From positions 1,922,001 through 1,986,000 of the forward strand of contig NZ_FNUB01000005.1 in the NCBI RefSeq assembly GCF_900105985.1: 64,000 nt of DNA, read 5' to 3'. The notes beneath the pieces were generated by a model, which was not told the origin of the DNA, made no database searches, and saw only the letters and a program-made list of their open reading frames with translations. Shown piece after piece: positions 51,572 through 60,436 of the stretch (position 1 is its first letter; the number at the start of each line of letters is the position of its first letter). The position numbers and the translations under genes are program-made. Source of the DNA: Tenacibaculum sp. MAR_2010_89 (GTDB lineage: Bacteria; Bacteroidota; Bacteroidia; Flavobacteriales; Flavobacteriaceae).

Positions 51572-53419
51572 TTAGATTTGGTTAACAAAATCTAAAAAAA
51601 CTTTTTTATGACGTTCAAAATCTAAATTAGATGAAAGTGCAACACGAACAATATAGTCTTTGTCTCCTTCTTTAGTTGTCCCTTGAGTTGAGGTTGCAGG
51701 TATTGTCCAGTAGCATCCTTTTAATTGACCATAACTTACACAAAATTTACTTTCATTAGGGATTTCAGTGATCATTAAATTTATTAATTTAAGATTTAAA
51801 GCCCTTTTGTAAGTTTCTCTTTCTTCATCAGTATTTCCTTTTGTTGGAAGATCTAATGAAAAAACAGAAGGGGTAAATCCACTTTTTGCTAATTCTTCTG
51901 ACACAAAATTTATTTTTGCATCTGGTAGATTTTCTTTTATGAAGTTTACAAATTCACGAGTATATTTATAAGCATCATGAATTCTTTGATTCATAGTTGG
52001 CAATTGTTTTGCTAAGATTTCCATTTGAAGGTTTGTAGCTTCATTATCACAAAGGCGTAAATGAAAATCTATTTTTTCCATTAAAGCTTCCGATTTTTTA
52101 TTAGCAACACAATATCCAGCTGTACATTGACCACCACTAGGGAATTTAGATCCGCTAACATATGATATAGTTTTGGTAGATGCAAGTATCTCGTTTTCAC
52201 CTAAAAAATGAGTGTTTGGGCAAAATGTTTGATCTAAAATAAAAACAGGATCAATAGCAGTCTCACCAGTTGATGTAGTTCGTTTTTTATTTAAAACATT
52301 TTTCAATTCTAATAAATCAGGTACTTCAACTCTAGGGTTTGTAGGGATCTCTGCTATTATATAAGGAACAGCGTTTTGGTTTGCAATTTCTTCTAAAACA
52401 ATATCAATACTTTTAACCATGTCATTACCACCATCAACAGGTAAGTCCATTACTTCAACATCATTTATACATGTAGCAACTCTTCTAGCTTGATCATTAG
52501 TACCTCCATAACAATTTGGAGGTACAATTATTTTAATAGCTTTTCCTTTATGATTTTCAACAGCGTCATGAATTAGTCCCATTACAATAGCATATTGCAT
52601 AGAAAGACCACTTGAAGCAACAACAGCTTTGGTGTTTGCTCCGGTAATTTCTTTAATTGAGCTTAAAACACTTGATTTAGTTATATCAATGTTGTTTGTA
52701 TTACTGCTAGGTACTTTTAGGTTTAAAAGAGACTTTAAAGCATGAAGAGTATTAGCAGGTGTCATAGCTATAGTTTCTCTTCTTCGAACATGTTGAATTT
52801 CTGAAATATAACTTTTGTTATCATTGCCATTTACAACTAAAATGCTTCCTAAATTATCATCGATGTTAATAAAGAAGTCAATATTAGAAGTAAGATTGAA
52901 ATCACATATTTTGTTTTGTTGAGAAATAAAAATAGTACTTCCATTAAACTCTAACACTTCGTTAATATTTTCAAATTTTATCAACTCAAATTGATAGCCA
53001 TATATATCTTTTACTATTTCAGTATCAAAAAAATCTGGTAGTTTACCAGTGTAAATTATTCGAGTATTTTTTTTTGCTAATAAGTTTTTTCTTAGAATAG
53101 CTAAAACAGGAATAGTTTTAGATGAAAAAGAAATAACATTTTCAGCATCTAAATTATTTAGGTTTGCAATAGCCCATTCAAGTAAGCAAGATAAAGGATG
53201 ACCTAAGCGTATATAATCAAAAGCAGTTGGTAGCTCGCTTAAAGCTATTGAGTTCGCGTCGTTTTTTTCATATAAAGCCTCAAATTGTTCTAAAAATTGA
53301 GTTTTAGCTAATTTTTCTTCGTAAATATCTAGTCGATGTGTAGTTAAATTAAGCCAATCAGTAGGCATGTTTTCTACTACATCTTTAATATAATTTAGCA
53401 TTTTATTGTCTTGCATAAT
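51572..53419 (-). CDS. Long PLP-dependent enzyme of the Cys/Met metabolism type
   Basis: The start chosen is the ATG giving MQDNKMLNYIKDVVENMPTD; a TTG eight codons earlier is less likely. The 615-residue product has an N-terminal region of about 225 residues without recognisable catalytic motifs. A fold type I PLP domain follows: AVVASSGLSMQYAIVMGLIH, NCYGGTNDQARRVA, IIAEIPTNPRVEVPDL, and FILDQTFCPNTHF with the cofactor aspartate. SYVSGSKFPSGGQCTAGYCV carries the probable PLP lysine in SGSKFPSGG. These recall cystathionine gamma-synthase/lyase. C-terminal IVRVALSSNLDFERHK is also seen. The substrate is unknown. The enzyme is much longer than classical family members (about 400). Confidence 0.8.
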   Translation of the reverse strand: MMQDNKMLNYIKDVVENMPTDWLNLTTHRLDIYEEKLAKTQFLEQFEALYEKNDANSIALSELPTAFDYIRLGHPLSCLLEWAIANLNNLDAENVISFSSKTIPVLAILRKNLLAKKNTRIIYTGKLPDFFDTEIVKDIYGYQFELIKFENINEVLEFNGSTIFISQQNKICDFNLTSNIDFFINIDDNLGSILVVNGNDNKSYISEIQHVRRRETIAMTPANTLHALKSLLNLKVPSSNTNNIDITKSSVLSSIKEITGANTKAVVASSGLSMQYAIVMGLIHDAVENHKGKAIKIIVPPNCYGGTNDQARRVATCINDVEVMDLPVDGGNDMVKSIDIVLEEIANQNAVPYIIAEIPTNPRVEVPDLLELKNVLNKKRTTSTGETAIDPVFILDQTFCPNTHFLGENEILASTKTISYVSGSKFPSGGQCTAGYCVANKKSEALMEKIDFHLRLCDNEATNLQMEILAKQLPTMNQRIHDAYKYTREFVNFIKENLPDAKINFVSEELAKSGFTPSVFSLDLPTKGNTDEERETYKRALNLKLINLMITEIPNESKFCVSYGQLKGCYWTIPATSTQGTTKEGDKDYIVRVALSSNLDFERHKKVFLDFVNQI

Positions 53420-53525
53420 TGTTATCTTAAGATAGGTTTGCAAGATACGTTAATTAGAAATTTTTTAAATAATTTTTAAGACGTTTAGTTATATATTAAC
53501 AGTTGATAAATTAGCGTAAATATTT

Positions 53526-54074
53526 TTATGCTTTTTTTAAGCTTGTCATTCTATTATTTAATTTCTGAACAATTATCCTACCTAGTTTCTTTGCTTCCTT
53601 TCCATCTTTTCCCTCAATTAAAAAACTGAATATTTCAATTTTAGATTTTGAGTTTATTAAATATAAAGTTATATTTTGGTAGTAAGTGTTTGTTTTTGAT
53701 TTAGTGTACTCACGATATTGAGTCATTTTTATTTTTATGTTAGAATTTAAAGTAAAACATTGAGTTTTTAATTTATGGTTAAATTTAATTTCTTCTTTTG
53801 TAATTTTAATATAATTAGAAGTTTGATCAATAAGAGTTAATAGAGAAATAATAAACATTATTCCTCCTAATAAACCTCCTAATATTATTGAAAACCAGTC
53901 TGTAGATTTAAAAATTGAAACATATATTATAAATATGCCCCCCAAAAAAATTAAAAGAACACCAATATTAGATTTATTTGAAACTTTAAATACAGATTTG
54001 ATTATTAATTCTTTTTGATTTTCAATTAATTTAATGCTAGCTTTATTCAAGATTGAATTTAATTCAGTATTCAT
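53526..54074 (-). CDS. Hypothetical membrane protein with two transmembrane segments
   Basis: This 182-residue protein has two close hydrophobic spans (NIGVLLIFLGGIFIIYVSIF and FSIILGGLLGGIMFIISLLT, about residues 35-78). A soluble beta-rich part with EEIKFNHKLKTQCFTLNSNI and YQNITLYLINSKSKIEIFSF follows. The layout resembles bacterial PH-like or SHOCT-less membrane proteins, but I do not recognise a family. It lies 19 bases after another small minus-strand gene and is probably co-transcribed with it. Confidence 0.65.
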   Translation of the reverse strand: MNTELNSILNKASIKLIENQKELIIKSVFKVSNKSNIGVLLIFLGGIFIIYVSIFKSTDWFSIILGGLLGGIMFIISLLTLIDQTSNYIKITKEEIKFNHKLKTQCFTLNSNIKIKMTQYREYTKSKTNTYYQNITLYLINSKSKIEIFSFLIEGKDGKEAKKLGRIIVQKLNNRMTSLKKA

Positions 54075-54093
54075 AAAGTGTATTTATACTTTA

Positions 54094-54432
54094 TTATTTT
54101 AAACTTTTTCCCCATTGGCGGTAGCCAACACTTAATTTACCATCATTTAGTAAACCTATCCCAATATCAGTTGTAGTATTATTATTTATCCATGTTAAAT
54201 AATAGTACCCAGCTTGAAAAGAAATAATTAACTCTAATTTTGGTGATTTGACTCCGTTTATATCTGTATATTCAATTTCAAAAGTACCTTCAAACCTATT
54301 TAAGGTGTTTAGTTTGGTTATTCGTGTACCAATACCAAATCCTTTATTGATATTTTTATTCTCAGAAAAAATCCATTCAGCTTTAATACCAGATTTTGTT
54401 TCGGTATAAATAACACAGCCAATATCGTTCAT
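54094..54432 (-). CDS. Hypothetical small protein
   Basis: The 112-residue protein has no signal peptide or membrane span and a beta-rich composition. Segments such as GCVIYTETKSGIKAEWIFSE and FEGTFEIEYTDINGVKSPKL, and the end LLNDGKLSVGYRQWGKSLK, suggest a compact beta-sandwich or lipocalin-like fold. I do not recognise a function. It lies upstream of the two-span membrane protein gene on the same strand, and divergent from the methyltransferase gene. Confidence 0.65.
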   Translation of the reverse strand: MNDIGCVIYTETKSGIKAEWIFSENKNINKGFGIGTRITKLNTLNRFEGTFEIEYTDINGVKSPKLELIISFQAGYYYLTWINNNTTTDIGIGLLNDGKLSVGYRQWGKSLK

Positions 54433-54511
54433 GATTTTCTTTTTATTTAGTAAGTAAATATAACCTTATTTTTAGTGTCCTTGTCTGGTGTTTAATTAGA
54501 AACATATTAAC

Positions 54512-54519
54512 TATTTTTG
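54512..54519 (+). promoter_or_regulatory. TAnnTTTG element upstream of the methyltransferase gene
   Basis: TATTTTTG lies four bases before the ATG at 54524, so the leader would be extremely short or absent. There is no TTG at proper spacing. Confidence 0.35.
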
Positions 54520-54523
54520 CATC

Positions 54524-55675
54524 ATGAATGAATTTCAACAATTAAGAGATACTTTAAGTCAAAGCATTTTAAATGCTAATTTTGTGAAAATGACTTTAAG
54601 TAAGCCAATAAAGAAGAGTGATGGGTTACCAAATGTATATATAAGATTAGTAAAAATAAAAGGTGCAGAAGTTTTACAATTCACATATCATTATACTACA
54701 AATGATAAAGTGAAAAACTATACAATAACTGAAGCTTTGTCTGAATTAGAAATTTTATTATTAGATAATTTTAGAGCTGCAACGTTATTTACTTTAAAAA
54801 ATGATTTATTAGTTTTTATTTCTAAAAAGAAAAAAGTTTCATATAAACTTAATGCCCCAAGTTTTAAAAATAAGTTACCAGATACTCACGATAAACCGAA
54901 AGAGCGTCTAGCAGAGGCAGGTAAGTATTTACAGTATTTAGGTATCACTGATAAAGAAGGGAAGGTCATTCATAAAATGGCAGACAAGTATCGTCAGATA
55001 AATAAATATTTAGAAATTATTGAAGGCCTTTTAAAGTCAACTAAATTACCAAAGCATATTAATATTGTTGATATGGGTTCAGGTAAAGGGTATTTAACAT
55101 TTGCTTTGTATGATTATTTAGTGAATCAGAAAAAGTTTAATGCTACTGTTACAGGAATAGAGTTACGTAATGAATTAGTAAATTATTGTAACGATGTAGC
55201 AAGGAAGAGCGAATTTAAAAATTTATCATTTGTAGCACAACCAATTCAGGAGTATGACAATAATAAAATTGATATTTTAATAGCGTTACATGCTTGTGAT
55301 ACAGCAACTGATGATGCTATTTATAAAGGATTGTTAGCAAATGCTGAATTAATTATATGCGCACCGTGTTGTCATAAACAAATTCGCCAACAAGTTAAAG
55401 GTAAAGAACAAGAAAGTCCACTTTTAAAATATGGAATATTTAAAGAGCGTCAATTTGAAATGGTAACTGACACAATTCGTGCGTTAATTTTAGAGAAAAA
55501 TAATTATAATACTAAAGTATTTGAATTTATAAGCAATGAACATACACGTAAAAATGTAATGTTAGTAGGGAGTAAATCATCTAAAAAGATTGATAGTTCT
55601 AAGATAGAATCTAAAATATCAAGTTTAAAAAATACCTATGCTATTGAAAAGCATTATTTAGAAACATTATTATAA
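54524..55675 (+). CDS. SAM-dependent methyltransferase (METTL25/RRNAD1-like)
   Basis: This 383-residue protein has an N-terminal domain of about 130 residues that is not recognised. A Rossmann methyltransferase domain follows: RQINKYLEIIEGLLKS, then INIVDMGSGKGYLTFALYDY as SAM motif I (about residues 180-199), ATVTGIELRNELVNYCNDVA as motif II and IDILIALHACDTATDDAIYK as motif IV. IICAPCCHKQIRQQVKG, the cysteine-histidine motif typical of the METTL25/RRNAD1 group, is next. The reaction is methyl transfer from SAM; the substrate, possibly RNA or ribosome-related, is unknown. It ends four bases from the convergent gene. Confidence 0.85.
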   Translation: MNEFQQLRDTLSQSILNANFVKMTLSKPIKKSDGLPNVYIRLVKIKGAEVLQFTYHYTTNDKVKNYTITEALSELEILLLDNFRAATLFTLKNDLLVFISKKKKVSYKLNAPSFKNKLPDTHDKPKERLAEAGKYLQYLGITDKEGKVIHKMADKYRQINKYLEIIEGLLKSTKLPKHINIVDMGSGKGYLTFALYDYLVNQKKFNATVTGIELRNELVNYCNDVARKSEFKNLSFVAQPIQEYDNNKIDILIALHACDTATDDAIYKGLLANAELIICAPCCHKQIRQQVKGKEQESPLLKYGIFKERQFEMVTDTIRALILEKNNYNTKVFEFISNEHTRKNVMLVGSKSSKKIDSSKIESKISSLKNTYAIEKHYLETLL

Positions 55676-55679
55676 TCAA

Positions 55680-57191
55680 CTATTCTAGTTTAATTTGTTC
55701 AATTAAATTTAGAGTACTAATAAATATAGGTTGTTGGTTCATTTTACTTTTTAGCCAAGCATAGAAGCTCATAACAAAAATATCTTCTTGTTTAGCTCCA
55801 ATAAACTCAAATGAACTTTCAACTTTATTAAAAAAATCTTTTGTAGTAATAATTTGGGGGTTTTTATAATAAACTTCTACAAGTTTTAAAAAATTGATAA
55901 CTCTAAACTGTTGTATGTTTTTTAAATAAGTATAATGTTTTCTTTTGAAACTTAATAGTCTTGATTCAAATACATCAATTTTTCTTAATTCTAGGTGTAA
56001 TAAGATTTCGATTAGGTTTTTCTTTATTGTCCATTCAATTCCATTTTTATCAATATACCATTTATCAGAGTGGTAGAATTTTGAAAATAATTGACTTGCT
56101 TTTTTTAGTTGATTGTTTTGAAAATAAAACATGATCAGACTTAGATGAACATCTAAAGCAGTTTTAGTTTCGATATTTTTTTTGGTGATGACATTCTCTA
56201 AGATTTGTATGGCTTCACTTTGATTATTAGTGTAATTCTTGTTTAAAGCAAAAAGAAGTAAATAGTTAAACTTAAAATTGTTGTAGTACTTTTTTTTGTT
56301 TAATAGCATATAAGTATGCATGAGATTTAAATAATAAATAGATTTTTCAAAATTTTTATTTCTAAATAAAGTATTTGCTATTAGGTAAAGTATTCTGATA
56401 TGATAAAATAGTTGTTTATTATTTTCTTTTTTGTTTTCTAGTTTTTTATAAGTACTTATTAAAAATGATTCTACTGATATAAAATCTTTAGTAGCAAAAG
56501 CAGAAATGCTAACTATAGTTATTAGTTGATATAATGATTTAAATGACATTGAGTCGTTAATACTAATATTATGCTCTTTAAAAATAGAACTAGTTATTGT
56601 TTGAAAGTCTAGAAGGTTTCCATTTTTCTGATTAACTTTTTTTAAATTTTGTCTAATTTTAGCATATACTATATTTAACTCTTCTTGAAGAAGCTGATTT
56701 TTCTGGTTCTCTTTAAAGGAATCAATTATTTCATTAATGTTAATGGTTGGAATTGTGTATGCGTATTGTATTTTAGTGTGATATATTTCAGTTAAAATTG
56801 TAAAAAGTTGAAACTCTCTTGCTACTAGTTCTGCTTTATCTAGTATTTTATATGCTGCTTTATAATTTTTATGCATAAAGAAATCTCTAGCTACTAAAAT
56901 ATATTTTACTAATTGTATGTCAGTTGAATTCTCACCTTGTAATTTATTGGCGGCAATAAAATCAATTAAAGAGTTGTATAATCTTTGTTTAAGTGTATAA
57001 TAAGCATCTTTTTTTAAGCTACCATATAATGTTTCACAAATAATCTTTGTAGAAGTTTCACCTTTTAAGATGAGTTTAAACAAATCAACATTCTTGGTGT
57101 CTTTTCTCTTGTTCTTTTTTTCTAAAAAAATAATAAATTTTTGCTGTTCATCGGTAGAGAAAGAAGAAATTATTATTTCGATATTAGACAT
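55680..57191 (-). CDS. Helical-repeat protein of unknown function
   Basis: The 503-residue protein lacks signal peptide and membrane spans. It is Asn-, Lys- and Ile-rich with regular helical pairs (KAAYKILDKAELVAREFQLF, NFEKSIYYLNLMHTYMLLNK and QLKKASQLFSKFYHSDKWYI) that look like degenerate TPR or SEL-like repeats. The N-terminal part (IISSFSTDEQQKFIIFLEKK, then FKLILKGETS) recurs, I believe, in Bacteroidota hypothetical proteins. It is probably a cytoplasmic scaffold or regulator. No catalytic motif is seen. Confidence 0.7.
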   Translation of the reverse strand: MSNIEIIISSFSTDEQQKFIIFLEKKNKRKDTKNVDLFKLILKGETSTKIICETLYGSLKKDAYYTLKQRLYNSLIDFIAANKLQGENSTDIQLVKYILVARDFFMHKNYKAAYKILDKAELVAREFQLFTILTEIYHTKIQYAYTIPTININEIIDSFKENQKNQLLQEELNIVYAKIRQNLKKVNQKNGNLLDFQTITSSIFKEHNISINDSMSFKSLYQLITIVSISAFATKDFISVESFLISTYKKLENKKENNKQLFYHIRILYLIANTLFRNKNFEKSIYYLNLMHTYMLLNKKKYYNNFKFNYLLLFALNKNYTNNQSEAIQILENVITKKNIETKTALDVHLSLIMFYFQNNQLKKASQLFSKFYHSDKWYIDKNGIEWTIKKNLIEILLHLELRKIDVFESRLLSFKRKHYTYLKNIQQFRVINFLKLVEVYYKNPQIITTKDFFNKVESSFEFIGAKQEDIFVMSFYAWLKSKMNQQPIFISTLNLIEQIKLE

Positions 57192-57340
57192 TATATAGTT
57201 GGTTTAATTTTTATTTTTCTCTGTAAATATAAGGTTAATTGTAATTTTTACGTAGAATATATCATTAGTTTTTGTGTAATTATGTTTTTTTTATAATTAG
57301 ATCAATTATCATTTTTGTAGCATATTTAAAAATAAAAAAC

Positions 57341-57820
57341 ATGAACAATCAAGTAGAAGGTTTTGAAGATAAAAACAAAACAAAAAGAAAGAAAGAGAAA
57401 ATAAATGAGGTATTTAATCAAAAGCCAACATCAGCTTTTATCGGTGCTTCTTGGTCAGTATTATTAATAGGTATTTCTGCTTATTGTATTGGGTTATGGA
57501 ATGCTGATATGAAGTTGAATGAAAAGGGGTATTATTTTACAGTATTATTGTTTGCTCTTTTCTCTGTTATTTCTGTACAAAAATCTGTAAGAGATAAGTT
57601 AGAAGGGGTTAAAGTGACTGAGATATATTATGGAATGAGTTGGTTTACAACTATTACTTCTATTGTTTTATTGGTGATTGGACTTTGGAACGCTGAGTTA
57701 TTGTTGAGTGAGAAAGGATTCTATGGTATGTCTTTTACTTTAAGTCTTTTTGCTGCTATATCAGTACAAAAAAACACAAGAGATATAGAATATATTAAAA
57801 TAAATTCACAAAATGAATAA
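57341..57820 (+). CDS. YiaA/YiaB-type inner membrane protein
   Basis: The ATG at 57341 gives [18 protein letters not shown]; an upstream frame from 57272 has non-protein-like residues and is rejected. The 159-residue product has two copies of the YiaA/B domain: [20 protein letters not shown] with [20 protein letters not shown], and [20 protein letters not shown] with [20 protein letters not shown]. Each has a pair of spans, four in total, and shared [10 protein letters not shown] and [10 protein letters not shown] ends. Function is unknown; the family is an inner-membrane group of enterobacteria and Bacteroidota. Confidence 0.85.
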   Translation: MNNQVEGFEDKNKTKRKKEKINEVFNQKPTSAFIGASWSVLLIGISAYCIGLWNADMKLNEKGYYFTVLLFALFSVISVQKSVRDKLEGVKVTEIYYGMSWFTTITSIVLLVIGLWNAELLLSEKGFYGMSFTLSLFAAISVQKNTRDIEYIKINSQNE

Positions 57821-57882
57821 AGAAGCGAAGATATTTACCTTATAATAAATCGCTATATGATTAGCTTGTAAAAGTTAAAATT

Positions 57883-57920
57883 AAAAAGAGGCAGTCCCCC
57901 CGGATTACCTCTTTTTTTTT
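57883..57920 (+). terminator. Terminator with a C-rich internal loop after the YiaA/B-type gene
   Basis: The 9-bp stem AAAAAGAGG/CCTCTTTTT (57883-57891 with 57908-57916) has an inner stem agtcc/ggatt and a CCCC tetraloop. A run of T to 57920 follows. The unusually C-rich tip distinguishes it from other terminators here. Confidence 0.85.
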
Positions 57921-58126
57921 CAAACTAACTACTAATTTATTTACTAAAAATGAAAATTAAATTTTAAATTATAGTTTAAAGATATTATAGATATGTACTA
58001 AAAGAATTGCTTTTTAGTTAAAGGAACCAAAAGTGTAGATGAATGATTAATTTTAATAAGTGAATAAAAAAAATCTAAGGATTAAAGTAAATAAAGCAGT
58101 ACATTTATCTACGTAACAATAACTTC
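57921..58126. other. Spacer between the YiaA/B-type and EamA genes
   Basis: These are AT-rich bases. I see no gene, repeat or convincing promoter in them beyond a near match TACATTTA at 58100-58107. Confidence 0.5.
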
Positions 58127-59050
58127 ATGAAAAAATCAACATTATTAATAATACTAGCGTTTTTCTCAATTTATGTAATTTGGGGATCTACTTATTTGTT
58201 TAATAAAATTGCTGTAGCTGAAATACCGCCTTTTTTATTAGGTTCTATGCGTTTTACTTCAGCAGGTATATTAATTATGATTATAGCGAAAGCTATGAAA
58301 AAACCATTGAAAATAACCAGAAGCCAATTTTTAAACTCAACTATAGCTGGTTTTCTTTTTTTAGTGTATGGGAACGGTGTTTTTGTTTGGGCGTTAAGAT
58401 ATGTAGATAGTGGTTTTGCTGCTTTATTAGCTTCAACACAACCATTATTTGTGTTGTTTTTAATGCGCTTAATTGATGGTAAAAAAATGCAAAGAAAATC
58501 AATTATAGGAGTTGGTTTAGGGGTTTTAGGTATGTATCTATTGGTAAGTCAACAAGAGGTTTCAAATACAGAAGGAAGTATTTTGGGGATTTTTATGATT
58601 TTTAGCTGTGTACTTAGTTGGAGTTATGGTAGTGTTTTTGTTTCTAAAGCAGATTTACCTAAAAACTTTTTTGTAAGTACAGGGTATCAAATGTTGATAG
58701 CTGGTTTTTTATTATTTGTAGCTAGTTTAGTATTTGGAGAAACTTGGAATCCGCCTACTAACTGGACTTTTAAAACTCAAATATCAATGGTACTTCTTAT
58801 TATATTTGGAGGTATTGTAGCATTTACGGCATTTAATTATTTATTAAAATCTGTTTCTACAGAAAAAGTAGCCACATCAGCATACGTGAATCCAGTTATA
58901 GCATTGTTTTTAGGATGGTATTTTTTAGATGAAGAATTAACAACACAATCAATAGTTGCTTCTATTATATTACTTACTGGAGTTTATTTTATTACTTCAA
59001 GGAAAAGAATAGCAAAACTTAAAGTTACCACCAAACCACAAAAAATTTAA
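58127..59050 (+). CDS. EamA/DMT-family transporter
   Basis: This 307-residue protein has ten hydrophobic spans in two similar halves of five, typical of drug/metabolite transporters. FFSIYVIWGSTYLFNKIAVA is the conserved first span. ALLASTQPLFVLFLMRL and KVATSAYVNPVIALFLGWYF are the matching EamA motifs of each half. It ends in a basic C-terminal tail. Substrate unknown. Its 3' end overlaps the convergent DUF1853 gene by 26 bases. Confidence 0.93.
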   Translation: MKKSTLLIILAFFSIYVIWGSTYLFNKIAVAEIPPFLLGSMRFTSAGILIMIIAKAMKKPLKITRSQFLNSTIAGFLFLVYGNGVFVWALRYVDSGFAALLASTQPLFVLFLMRLIDGKKMQRKSIIGVGLGVLGMYLLVSQQEVSNTEGSILGIFMIFSCVLSWSYGSVFVSKADLPKNFFVSTGYQMLIAGFLLFVASLVFGETWNPPTNWTFKTQISMVLLIIFGGIVAFTAFNYLLKSVSTEKVATSAYVNPVIALFLGWYFLDEELTTQSIVASIILLTGVYFITSRKRIAKLKVTTKPQKI

Positions 59051-59840
59051 TTAATTCACCATTACTTTTTTTTAACCAACAAAGAGGCGAATTTTGTTCT
59101 GACATAAATATTGTTAGTTCTTGTAAAAATGACGAATGTGTATGCCAATTAACATTCGTATGAGGTATAATAAGCCAATCGTGTTTTTTGGGAATAAAAA
59201 ATTTACAATCTGAAAATTGAAATAATTCTTTTGTAGAACAATAAAAACCATTAATACATTGATTGTTTATTAGTAAATATTCTTTCTTTATGTCTTTAAT
59301 AGGAACAAATAGTTGTGCTTTAAAATATATTTGCTGTTTAATTTGATTAATAGGTAGACTTAATTGAGCTAAATATTTTTTACACTCTTCAGAGTAGAGT
59401 AGAGGTAGTTGTTTTTCTTTGAGTTTTGTTAGTTTTTGGTATAAAGAATCATTTCTGTTAGGGCCAATCCAATGGTAAATGTCACTCGATCCTTGAGAAG
59501 AGTCATATAAATAGAATTTATATATTATTTCTAAATGAATAGGTGTGTTGTTTTGAGTAAGTAAACAATCTAATTCTCCACGGGTAATTTTTTCTCGTTG
59601 TATTTGAATGTTTTCTGCAAGTATCTTAATCGAATCTTTTTGTTCTAATTCGAAAGAAACAAACCGTTCTACTAATTTACCGAGCCTAAGTTTCTTTTCA
59701 ATGGTAGCAGAAAAAGAACTTGTGTTAGAAGTATTACTTTCAAACTGCATCAAATCAAAAACACCTTTTCCATGCCATAGAAAAGGTGTTTGTATAAATC
59801 CTTCGTATTGTAATTGCAAATCTTTCGATTTTTGATGCAT
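59025..59840 (-). CDS. DUF1853-family protein
   Basis: The 271-residue protein has LGKLVERFVSFELEQKDSIK, then REKITRGELDCLLTQNNTPI. HLEIIYKFYLYDSSQGSSDI and HWIGPNRNDSLYQKLTKLKE follow. These motifs, with Glu/Lys in ELDC and HLEIIYKFY, resemble PD-(D/E)XK-type nucleases and match the DUF1853 family. It is likely cytoplasmic, and nuclease function is inferred only. It lies five bases upstream of an OmpH/Skp gene on the same strand in transcript order. Confidence 0.8.
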   Translation of the reverse strand: MHQKSKDLQLQYEGFIQTPFLWHGKGVFDLMQFESNTSNTSSFSATIEKKLRLGKLVERFVSFELEQKDSIKILAENIQIQREKITRGELDCLLTQNNTPIHLEIIYKFYLYDSSQGSSDIYHWIGPNRNDSLYQKLTKLKEKQLPLLYSEECKKYLAQLSLPINQIKQQIYFKAQLFVPIKDIKKEYLLINNQCINGFYCSTKELFQFSDCKFFIPKKHDWLIIPHTNVNWHTHSSFLQELTIFMSEQNSPLCWLKKSNGELIKFFVVWW

Positions 59841-59844
59841 AAAA

Positions 59845-60348
59845 TTATTCTTTAATGCCTAGTTTACTTAATACTAATTTAGTAATGTCATAACGATCGT
59901 CAATATAAGCAAATTCATTTCCATTAGTGGTTAAAACTTGACTATAACCATTAGCTTTAGCTACTTCTTTAACAATCTCATTTAACTTTCTATATAGTGG
60001 GCGCATATATTCATCACGGCGAAGTTGCATCATAGTGCTACCGTTTTTACGGAACTTTGCCATATCTTGTTCTATAGCTGCTAATTCTTGAATTTTTGTC
60101 TTTCTGTCATTATCAGTAATGGTTTTTTCTACTTTTTTAAAAGCTTCTATTTTTGATTGGTAAGTTTTAGCTTTTAATTGAAAAGAAGAGTCTAATTCTT
60201 TACTGTAATTTTCAAGTCTTTTTATAACACTTTTCATTTGAGGCATTTTACCAATAATTAAATCGCTATTAACAGTACCTACTTTAGTTTGAGCACTAGC
60301 TAATCCGATAAAAAAAATAGTTATAAAAAAAGTGATTTTTAATTTCAT
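59845..60348 (-). CDS. OmpH/Skp-family periplasmic chaperone
   Basis: The 167-residue protein has a signal peptide (MKLKITFFITIFFIGLASAQ). KVGTVNSDLIIGKMPQMKSV is the Skp N-terminal strand, and a long helical hairpin rich in Lys and Glu (about residues 35-125) follows. The C-terminal strand region is SQVLTTNGNEFAYIDDRYDI. Skp-like proteins form trimers that hold unfolded outer-membrane proteins. The length is normal. It is probably co-transcribed with DUF1853. Confidence 0.9.
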   Translation of the reverse strand: MKLKITFFITIFFIGLASAQTKVGTVNSDLIIGKMPQMKSVIKRLENYSKELDSSFQLKAKTYQSKIEAFKKVEKTITDNDRKTKIQELAAIEQDMAKFRKNGSTMMQLRRDEYMRPLYRKLNEIVKEVAKANGYSQVLTTNGNEFAYIDDRYDITKLVLSKLGIKE

Positions 60349-60436
60349 GTTTTCTCGTTTTCAGCAAATATATAAAAGTGAGTGAGGTAGTAATCTAAAA
60401 AATAGTTAAAAATTTATTTTAATGAATATAAAACCA

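Noticed and set aside
59025..59050. 26-base overlap of convergent EamA and DUF1853 genes as an error
   Set aside because: Both reading frames keep family features to their ends; short convergent overlaps are common in compact genomes.
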